A stretch of 5,527 nt of DNA from contig CAMFLN010000287.1 in assembly GCA_945957305.1 (NCBI GenBank), positions 1 to 5,527 on the forward strand. The letters run 5' to 3'. The number at the start of each line of letters is the position of its first letter. Position 1 is the first letter of the stretch. The notes under the pieces were generated by a model. It searched no databases, was not told where the DNA came from, and was given only the letters and a program-made list of their open reading frames with translations. Shown in pieces: positions 1 to 5,074 of this stretch. The stretch is from an uncultured Planctomycetaceae bacterium (GTDB taxonomy: Bacteria > Planctomycetota > Planctomycetia > Pirellulales > JACPPG01). The position numbers and the translations under genes are program-made.

Positions 1-14
1 AGCCAAGGCCGTCC

Positions 15-37
15 TTCTGGCTTGGCGGAAGCCAGAA
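15..37 (-). terminator. Hairpin downstream of amt, possible terminator
   Basis: TTCTGGCTT-GGCGG-AAGCCAGAA (plus-strand reading) is a perfect 9-bp stem with a 5-base loop, 93 bases past the amt stop. No T-run follows on the minus strand, so it is not a classical intrinsic terminator. An alternative pairing GCCAAG (2-7) with CTTGGC (21-26) uses the same left-arm bases and excludes the main stem. It could be a 3'-end stem of the amt transcript or belong to a gene beyond the left edge. Confidence 0.3.
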
Positions 38-130
38 TTCACATGGCAACTTCAGAGGGCCGAGGGCCCTGGTTTACGTCTCCTGCATGTCAGCACCAGG
101 AATTTCCCGAGCACTGGCATACGGAAGTCA

Positions 131-1576
131 TCACACGAAGATGTAGCCTTCTTCGTTGTGTTGAGTGAGATCGAGGCCTTGCAATTCCTCGTCGCGCGAG
201 ACACGCAAGCCCATGGTGACGTCCAGCACCTTCAGGATGATAAAGGTTGCGACGGCAGCCAGCACCCAAGTAGCGACGGTCGCAATGATCTGGGCGGTGA
301 GGACCGGGCCACCTTCGAGGATGCCGAGTTCCTTACCCTTGCCGATATCCCACACGGCGCGGGTGGCGAACACACCCGTGAGGATGGCCCCCAAGGTACC
401 GCCGAGGCCGTGCACGCCGAAGGCGTCGAGCGAGTCGTCGTACCCGAGCTTTTGCTTCATCACCGAGCAGGTGAGGCTGCACATGACGCCGGCCGCGGCG
501 CCCATGCCCAGGGCCGCCATCGGCTGTACGAAACCGGCAGCTGGCGTAATGCAGACCAAGCCTGCGACGGCGCCCGAGGAGGCACCGAGCAGAGTCGGCT
601 TACCGCCACGAATCCAATCCATCAAGGCCCAGGCGAGCGTGCCTGCTGCCGCGGAAAAATGCGTCGTCATAAAGGCCGATGCGGCGATCCCGTCGGCGGC
701 CAGGGCACTACCGGCATTGAAGCCGAACCAACCCACCCACAACAAGCCAGCGCCCAGTGCGGTGTAGGTCAGGTTGTGCGGCGGCATGGGCTCGGTGCCG
801 TAACCGGTACGCTTGCCGAGAACCAAGGCGCAGACCAAAGCCGACACGCCCGAGCTGATATGCACGACGGTACCACCGGCGAAATCTAGGGCCCCTCCTT
901 TGCACCAGGTTTCGGCATGCGGCGAACCGTATGCGAAGATGCCACCGCCCCAGACCCAGTGGCACAGCGGGCAGTAGATCAACAAGCCCCAGAGGATCAT
1001 GAAGACGACCATGGTGCTGAACTTCATACGTTCGGCAAACGCACCGCAGATCAGCGCGGGGGTGATGATGAAGAACATCCCCTGGAACAGCATATGAGTC
1101 GCGAACGGAATGTTAAGTACGGGATGCAGCGGAATGTCCGAGCCGACGCCGTCAGTCCACGTGGCTTGAACCCCCTTCATGAAGAAGTGGTCCGTATTGC
1201 CAATCCAGGCTTCGGCACCGCCGAAGGCCAGCGAATAACCGACCGTGGCCCACAGGACGGTCATCAGGCCCATCAAGAACACACATTGCATCAACACGCT
1301 GACCACGTTCTTGCGCCGAACCAGACCGCCATAGAACATGGCCAACCCGGGGGTCGTCATGGCTAAAACCAACGCCGAGGAAGTCAGCAACCAGGCGTTA
1401 TCACCCCGATCCAGGACGTGAGGCGGAGCCGGGGCCGCTTCGGCGGAGCCGGTCGGGCTCGTATCCTTGGGAAGATCGGGATCCGCGGCCTCCTGGGCCT
1501 GCGACGTGGCGGCCAGCGCCAGCCATGCGGCCATCGCGAGAGACAACAAACAACCCATACACAACTTCGTTTTCAT
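131..1576 (-). CDS. amt: Ammonium transporter (Amt/AmtB family)
   Basis: Amt is a trimeric inner-membrane channel that takes up ammonium. The 481-residue protein begins with a signal peptide (basic MKTK, hydrophobic core to about residue 23, cleavage near TSQA|QEA) and a Pro/Ala-rich linker to about 58. About eleven hydrophobic segments follow from 61 to 455. By alignment with E. coli AmtB from memory, the pore residues are all present: the Phe gate F168 and F286 (with F164), W209 and S290 of the external ammonium site, D231 in LDFAGGTVVH, and the twin pore histidines H239 and H389 (FGVHGLGG). There are about ten extra residues in the periplasmic loop between W209 and D231. The C-terminal tail (GLRVSRDEELQGLDL...H) is the conserved region through which PII proteins act on the channel. 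The gene is a separate transcription unit after flhB, behind its own sigma-54 promoter. It could instead be a sensor-type Amt, but no fused signalling domain is present. Confidence 0.97.
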   Translation of the reverse strand: MKTKLCMGCLLSLAMAAWLALAATSQAQEAADPDLPKDTSPTGSAEAAPAPPHVLDRGDNAWLLTSSALVLAMTTPGLAMFYGGLVRRKNVVSVLMQCVFLMGLMTVLWATVGYSLAFGGAEAWIGNTDHFFMKGVQATWTDGVGSDIPLHPVLNIPFATHMLFQGMFFIITPALICGAFAERMKFSTMVVFMILWGLLIYCPLCHWVWGGGIFAYGSPHAETWCKGGALDFAGGTVVHISSGVSALVCALVLGKRTGYGTEPMPPHNLTYTALGAGLLWVGWFGFNAGSALAADGIAASAFMTTHFSAAAGTLAWALMDWIRGGKPTLLGASSGAVAGLVCITPAAGFVQPMAALGMGAAAGVMCSLTCSVMKQKLGYDDSLDAFGVHGLGGTLGAILTGVFATRAVWDIGKGKELGILEGGPVLTAQIIATVATWVLAAVATFIILKVLDVTMGLRVSRDEELQGLDLTQHNEEGYIFV

Positions 1577-1582
1577 TTCCAG

Positions 1583-1586
1583 CCTC
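1583..1586 (-). promoter_or_regulatory. Ribosome binding site of amt
   Basis: GAGG lies six bases upstream of the ATG at 1576 (minus strand GCGAGGCTGGAA, then ATG). It is moderate in strength and correctly spaced, and it supports the start that gives a full signal peptide. Confidence 0.55.
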
Positions 1587-1646
1587 GCTCGTAGAGAAGG
1601 ACGTAATAACCGCCTGCCGGCAATCCCGTGGTCTTGTTAGCCCAGG

Positions 1647-1668
1647 AAGCGCGCAACGCTGCGCGCTT
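1647..1668 (-). repeat. Strong hairpin in the amt leader region
   Basis: AAGCGCGCA-ACGC-TGCGCGCTT (plus-strand reading) is a perfect 9-bp GC-rich stem with a 4-base loop. It lies downstream of the predicted amt transcript start, at about bases 25-47 of the leader and 71 bp ahead of the amt start codon. No T-run follows on either strand. It may stabilise or regulate the amt leader, or act as a poor terminator for transcripts coming from flhB. The structure is plain; the function is not. Confidence 0.5.
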
Positions 1669-1704
1669 TGCCGGCCAGGCCCGCCGTGACAGTCGCGGCG
1701 AAAC

Positions 1705-1719
1705 GCATTCCACGTGCCA
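1705..1719 (-). promoter_or_regulatory. Sigma-54 (RpoN) promoter of amt
   Basis: On the minus strand TGGCACG-TGGA-ATGC matches the sigma-54 consensus TGGCACG-N4-TTGC at every defined base except the first T of the -12 element. The invariant GG and GC have the required ten-base spacing. Transcription would start near 1693 and leave a leader of about 117 bases before the amt ATG. Sigma-54 promoters with nitrogen-responsive activators are a known arrangement for amt/glnK genes, so match and position support each other. Confidence 0.7.
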
Positions 1720-1762
1720 AAGCGGAAACGAGAGGTCGCCGCCCTTCCAAAAGACCCCACGG

Positions 1763-1785
1763 GCAAACGGTTTGCGGTGTTTGCG
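1763..1785 (-). promoter_or_regulatory. Palindrome plus direct repeat upstream of the amt promoter
   Basis: On the plus-strand reading GCAAAC-G-GTTTGC (1763-1775) is a perfect 6-bp inverted repeat around one base. Its right half overlaps GTTTGCG at 1770-1776, which recurs at 1779-1785, nine bases on. The element lies about 45-65 bp upstream of the -24 box, roughly -70 to -92 from the predicted transcript start. Activators of sigma-54 promoters often bind in that range. It does not match the NtrC consensus (GCAC-N7-GTGC), so no regulator is named. Confidence 0.35.
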
Positions 1786-1910
1786 AAAGCCAGAAACACG
1801 GCAGGGGCTGCGGCAACCCAGCGATACTTTGCATACCCCCGCAGCATCGAGTGCGCGGGACAGAGGCAGATGGGGGGGAGCGGCTTAACGCCTGGCTACC
1901 GGCCGGCGAA

Positions 1911-2969
1911 CTAAGCCCCGGCGACCGTGCGTTCGGCCTGGAGGAGCAATTGGGCGACGCCCGCGTAGAGGTTCGCGGAGATCGGCTGCGCCACCTCTGC
2001 CGTGGCGAATAACTCGGCAGCTAGCCGAGGCTGCTCGACGCTCGGCACGCTGTGACGCGTCCCCCAGGTTTGAATACGCACGGCTGCCACTCCGTCCCCT
2101 TTCGCCACCACGCGCGGGGGTTCGTTCGAGGCGGGGTCATAGCTGATCGCGATCGCCTGCCCCGCCGGCGAGGTGATGATCAGATCCGCTTTCGAGACAG
2201 TCTCCTGTGCGGCCGGCTGTGCCACACGCCGGGCGAGCGCGCGCCGGCGTGAAGCGAGTTGCGGGTCCCCCTGCATGATCCGCTGCTCAGCGCGAATCTC
2301 TTGCGGCGTCATGCGCAGATCCCTTTCGTGCCGGAAGCGTTCATACGCATAGTCGACGCCGGAGAGGACCAGCAGCGACACGGCTACCTTGAGCGAGGTC
2401 AGCAACAGGATCTCGGCCACGAACGATGCCAACTCCGGCAGCGGTAACTGACCGCAATTGAGTATCTGGTCGCGCTCGGCCGCGAAGCTGTACCAGGCGA
2501 TGAGCGCCACAAGCGTCAACTTCAACACACCGAGCGGCAAACGCGCCGCGTTGTGCAACGAGGCAAGACGCCGTAGACCTTGCAGGGGATCGAGCCGCGA
2601 AAAATCAGGAGCCGCCTTGGTTGGCAGAAAGACAAATCCAATCTGGATGATATTTCCCAACACAGCCAAAAAGGTGATCAACGCCAGCAGCGGCAACAGC
2701 ACCCAGGCCAACGAAACCATGACGCCATTCCACGTACGTGTCACCAGCGCCACATCCGCCGAGAGCCACGCCTCGCCGGTCCACTGCCGCACCATTAGTT
2801 CGCCGATGAAATCGACGATCGGTCGCCCGAGCGCGAGCAGCGCGGCCGTGGCCCCACACAGGAGCAGTGCAGAAGCGACCTCCTGGCTGCGCGCGAATTG
2901 CCCTTGTTCGCGCGCCTGCTGGCGGCGATGTGGTGTGGGATCGTGCGACTTATCGTCCGAGTCGGACAT
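1911..2969 (-). CDS. flhB: Flagellar export switch protein FlhB lacking the NPTH autocleavage motif
   Basis: FlhB sits in the inner membrane next to FliR. Its cytoplasmic domain controls the change from exporting rod/hook proteins to exporting filament proteins. At 352 residues this copy is slightly short (E. coli about 382), mostly at the C-terminus. The N-terminus is classic: DPTPHRRQQAREQGQFARSQE (10-30, matching the family's PTP..R..AR.KGQ.A.S.E). Four hydrophobic segments lie at about 32-57, 82-115, 145-162 and 180-204. The juxtamembrane linker (DLRMTPQEIRAEQ, then GDPQ at 234-237) is normal. The cytoplasmic domain keeps SKADLIIT (259-266), ISYDP (275-279) and VVAKG (287-291). The self-cleavage motif NPTH is replaced by SPAG at 267-270: Asn, Thr and His are all changed. 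In known FlhB and YscU homologues, cleavage occurs between the Asn and Pro. I infer that this protein is not cleaved. No Shine-Dalgarno is visible before the ATG. It follows fliR by 54 bp. Confidence 0.95.
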   Translation of the reverse strand: MSDSDDKSHDPTPHRRQQAREQGQFARSQEVASALLLCGATAALLALGRPIVDFIGELMVRQWTGEAWLSADVALVTRTWNGVMVSLAWVLLPLLALITFLAVLGNIIQIGFVFLPTKAAPDFSRLDPLQGLRRLASLHNAARLPLGVLKLTLVALIAWYSFAAERDQILNCGQLPLPELASFVAEILLLTSLKVAVSLLVLSGVDYAYERFRHERDLRMTPQEIRAEQRIMQGDPQLASRRRALARRVAQPAAQETVSKADLIITSPAGQAIAISYDPASNEPPRVVAKGDGVAAVRIQTWGTRHSVPSVEQPRLAAELFATAEVAQPISANLYAGVAQLLLQAERTVAGA

Positions 2970-3023
2970 CAGTAGTTGTTGTGTGACACAGGAAAGAAAG
3001 CGAGCCTCAATAGCCGCTGCGCA

Positions 3024-3827
3024 CTAGGGCACGGCTGCGGAATGCGTGGCGAGCGAAGTCAACTCATCGACAACCGCCGTCATGGCCCCTTGCAATTGTT
3101 CCTCGAACAGCCACGCTGTGCTGCCCAATGAGATGGCCAGCACCGAGAACGCCACCAACGCGTTGAGCCCAAAGCCAACCGACAGCACGTTGAGTTGCGT
3201 CAACGTGCGACCGACCAGGGCGAGAATTAAGCTGGCCAGCAGCAGAGCGACCACAGCCGGCATGGCCGCGCGCAAGCCGAGCGAAAAACTTTCGTTCACG
3301 AGAGTGATCAGAAGCTCTGTGACGGCCTGCGGTACGCTTTCGCCCCCCAGGGGGAGTGCGCGAAATGTGTCTAAGAGTCCGGCCATAAGCCAGCGATGAC
3401 CGCCGATCCCCAGATAGACGACCAGCGTGAACAGGCCCAGCAGGTGCGACAACACCGAGACATTCGTTTCGAGCGCGGGATCAAAGACTTCGGCCAACGA
3501 CAGCCCGCTCAATTGTGCCGTGAGTTGTCCCGCCATTTGCGCGCCGGCCACGATGATCGCAGTTCCCAGTCCCAGTGCCATGCCGATCATGGCTTCGGCA
3601 CCGAGCGCGGCAAGCCAGGCGAGATTGCCGTGTGGGAGGACCGTTACGGCGTCGATTTGCGCGGGAGCCACGAGCAACGCGAGCGCGCACGTAAGTGCCG
3701 CGCGCACATTCGCCGGCAACGTCAGCAGGGAAAAGAGCGGCGCCGTCATCACGACTCCGCCGACACGTGCCAACACCAGCGTAAACACGACCAGGTGCGT
3801 TGTTAGTAGCTCGTTCAGCCAGGTCAT
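3024..3827 (-). CDS. fliR: Flagellar export gate protein FliR
   Basis: FliR is the single-copy subunit that completes the FliP-FliQ-FliR export gate in the flagellar basal body and contacts FlhB. The 267-residue product is of normal length (about 255-265). Several hydrophobic segments span most of the protein. Family features appear in order: LARVGGVVMTAPLFS (19-33), PANVRAALTCALALLVAP (38-55), EAMIGMALGLG (78-88), a conserved FDP at 115-117, and the C-terminal block NESFSLGLRAAMP (178-190) leading into LVGRTLTQLNVLSVGFGLN (204-222). The ATG at 3827 has no clear Shine-Dalgarno (upstream minus-strand bases are CTTTCGGCGGCATTC), but the N-terminus aligns as expected, so I keep this start. Translation may depend on coupling with fliQ, 49 bp away, or be SD-independent. 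The gene is intact. Confidence 0.95.
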   Translation of the reverse strand: MTWLNELLTTHLVVFTLVLARVGGVVMTAPLFSLLTLPANVRAALTCALALLVAPAQIDAVTVLPHGNLAWLAALGAEAMIGMALGLGTAIIVAGAQMAGQLTAQLSGLSLAEVFDPALETNVSVLSHLLGLFTLVVYLGIGGHRWLMAGLLDTFRALPLGGESVPQAVTELLITLVNESFSLGLRAAMPAVVALLLASLILALVGRTLTQLNVLSVGFGLNALVAFSVLAISLGSTAWLFEEQLQGAMTAVVDELTSLATHSAAVP

Positions 3828-3857
3828 GAATGCCGCCGAAAGAGAAAAGCGAGCCGG

Positions 3858-3870
3858 TTGCGGACCGCAA
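3858..3870 (-). repeat. Short inverted repeat between fliQ and fliR
   Basis: TTGCGG-A-CCGCAA is a perfect 6-bp inverted repeat around one base, equivalent as RNA to a 5-bp stem with a GAC loop on the plus-strand reading. It starts six bases after the fliQ stop. It differs from the element at 4173-4185 by one paired change (C/G to T/A) and one central base. Confidence 0.4.
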
Positions 3871-3876
3871 TGCGCC

Positions 3877-4143
3877 TCACAGGGTCGCGGGGATGTTTTC
3901 GGTCAGTTCGCGAAAATATTCGACCATGCGCGTCAACATCCAAGGCATGCTGATCGTCAGCACGACGAGGACGGCCACCAACTTGGGAACGAAGGACAAC
4001 GTCTGCTCCTGGATTTGTGTCACCGCCTGCAGCAGCGCGACGAGCAAGCCGACCGCCATGCCGGCGATGAGGGCCGGAGCACTCATGATCAGGGTGATTA
4101 TGATCGCTTCTCGCGCCAGGTCGACGGCCATCTGCGGATCCAT
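3877..4143 (-). CDS. fliQ: Flagellar export gate protein FliQ
   Basis: FliQ is a small two-helix membrane protein; several copies pack around the FliP/FliR core of the flagellar export gate. The 88 residues match the usual family length of about 88-90. Two hydrophobic segments are visible at about 12-37 and 52-72. Between them is the family signature QAVTQIQEQTLSFVPKL at 39-55, the charged loop joining the two helices. The N-terminus (MDPQMAVDLAREAI) is of FliQ type. The ATG start has a GGAG nine bases upstream. The gene follows fliP by 66 bp and precedes fliR by 49 bp, the usual order for this locus. Nothing is truncated or missing. Confidence 0.96.
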   Translation of the reverse strand: MDPQMAVDLAREAIIITLIMSAPALIAGMAVGLLVALLQAVTQIQEQTLSFVPKLVAVLVVLTISMPWMLTRMVEYFRELTENIPATL

Positions 4144-4152
4144 ACTCTGATT

Positions 4153-4156
4153 CTCC
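4153..4156 (-). promoter_or_regulatory. Ribosome binding site of fliQ
   Basis: GGAG lies nine bases upstream of the ATG at 4143 (minus strand GGAGAATCAGAGT, then ATG). It supports the start chosen for fliQ. Spacing is at the long end of the usual range. Confidence 0.55.
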
Positions 4157-4172
4157 GAGCTTTTACCGATGA

Positions 4173-4185
4173 TCGCGCACCGCGA
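4173..4185 (-). repeat. Short inverted repeat between fliP and fliQ
   Basis: TCGCG-CAC-CGCGA (plus-strand reading) is a perfect 5-bp inverted repeat with a 3-base centre. It sits 25 bases after the fliP stop and about 30 bases ahead of the fliQ start. It could be a small RNA hairpin in the operon transcript. No T-run follows it, so it is not a classical terminator. A very similar element lies between fliQ and fliR. Confidence 0.4.
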
Positions 4186-4209
4186 ATGGGTATCTCGCGT
4201 CCAGGCCGG

Positions 4210-5073
4210 TCAACCGTAGGCTTGAAAGCTGGTCAATAACATGCTCACCACCAGATGCCAGCCGTCGACCAACACGAACAGCATGAGTTTGAACGGCAGG
4301 GAAATCAGCACCGGTGGCAGCATCATCATGCCCATCGACACCAGCACGCTGGCGATCACCATGTCGAGAATCAAAAACGGCAGGTAGATCTGGAAACCGA
4401 TCAAGAACGCCGTTTTCAGTTCGCTGAGCATGAACGCCGGCAGCAGTGCGGTCAGCGGAACATCTTCGTAATACTCGTAGTCGCGCTCCCGCGCTTCAGG
4501 CAAGTAATCGAGGAACAAGCGGACGTCGTCGCTGTTGCCAGTCTTTTCGATCTGCTGGCTCATGAAGCGGCGTACCGGCTTGCACCCTTTTTCCCAAGCC
4601 TGCTCCAGGTTGATTTCGTGGTTGGTGTACGGCACGAGCGCCTGGTCATAAACATTCTTGGCGACCGGCGACATCACCAGCAGGGTGAGAAACATCGCAA
4701 TCGAAGTCATCACCTGGTTGGGCGGCAACTGCTGCGTACCGAGCGCCTGGCGCAACAGGCTGAGCACGACAATGATCCGCACGAAGCTCGTCGTCATCAG
4801 CAGCACGGCTGGCGCCAGGCTCATGACCGACATCAGCAGCATGACTTGAATCGACGAGTTCACACCTTCGGGACTGGTCCAGTTTTCCGGACCGGCCAAC
4901 AGCCCCTCGGGCAGCTTCAAACTCGCCGGCGCGTTGGCCCCTTCTTGGGCCGTCGCCGTGTCCGCCGCGAGGAATACCATGCACAGAATCGCGCCCAGCG
5001 CGGACAAGCGAAGGCCCTGCCACAGGAATTGCAGCGTTGCGTGTCGGAATCGGCAATCCGAATGCTCAGCCAA
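4210..5073 (-). CDS. fliP: Flagellar export gate protein FliP (TTG start)
   Basis: FliP forms the pentameric core of the flagellar type III export gate, with FliQ and FliR, in the inner membrane at the base of the flagellum. From the TTG start the protein is 287 residues, somewhat longer than enterobacterial FliP (about 245). A signal peptide fits residues 1-42: a basic stretch (FRHATLQFLWQGLR), a hydrophobic core (LSALGAILCMVFLAA) and a cleavage site in TATA|QEG. The family signature follows at about 94-137 (SFVRIIVVLSLLRQALGTQQ, then PPNQV and MSPV). A soluble loop runs from about 140 to 210. The highly conserved C-terminal block lies at about 212-272 (ELKTAFLIGF, DMVIASVLVSMGMMMLPP, LPFKLMLFVLVDGW). 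An in-frame ATG at 5232 would start 53 codons earlier, well inside fliO, with Cys/Pro/Arg-rich residues unlike FliP, so I reject it. A later ATG inside the signal peptide is also unlikely. The function is very sure; the start is likely. Confidence 0.95.
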   Translation of the reverse strand: MAEHSDCRFRHATLQFLWQGLRLSALGAILCMVFLAADTATAQEGANAPASLKLPEGLLAGPENWTSPEGVNSSIQVMLLMSVMSLAPAVLLMTTSFVRIIVVLSLLRQALGTQQLPPNQVMTSIAMFLTLLVMSPVAKNVYDQALVPYTNHEINLEQAWEKGCKPVRRFMSQQIEKTGNSDDVRLFLDYLPEARERDYEYYEDVPLTALLPAFMLSELKTAFLIGFQIYLPFLILDMVIASVLVSMGMMMLPPVLISLPFKLMLFVLVDGWHLVVSMLLTSFQAYG

Positions 5074-5074
5074 C

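Larger units (their letters stand above)
1577..1910. other. 334-bp non-coding gap between flhB and amt
   Basis: No credible gene is present. Open frames here either run on into amt in another frame or encode compositionally odd, Arg/Pro-rich products without a ribosome binding site. The gap holds, from flhB toward amt: a weak long-loop inverted repeat at the flhB stop (GGCTTA/TAAGCC at 1882-1887 and 1912-1917), a run of seven G (1872-1878), a palindrome with a direct repeat (1763-1785), a sigma-54 promoter match (1705-1719), a strong hairpin (1647-1668) and the amt ribosome binding site. No classical terminator with a T-run is seen after flhB. Confidence 0.8.

Noticed and set aside
158..889. 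Long plus-strand open frame of 243 codons (and an overlapping one of 200 codons) opposite amt.
   Set aside because: The products are His/Gly/Asp-rich or Ser/Pro/Arg-rich without any recognisable domain, and they lie wholly antisense to a clearly conserved gene. This is typical of GC-rich DNA.
1401..1847. Minus-strand open frame of 148 codons spanning the flhB-amt gap.
   Set aside because: It overlaps 176 bases of amt in another frame, covers the sigma-54 promoter and has no domain or Shine-Dalgarno.
1882..1917. GGCTTA/TAAGCC inverted repeat at the flhB stop, considered as a terminator.
   Set aside because: The stem is 6 bp with a 24-base loop and is followed by a C-run on the minus strand, with no T-run.
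2980..2990. TGTGT-G-ACACA palindrome just upstream of flhB, considered as a CRP/FNR-like operator.
   Set aside because: It is only 11 bases, the half-site spacing does not fit either regulator, and it sits inside an operon right before the start codon.
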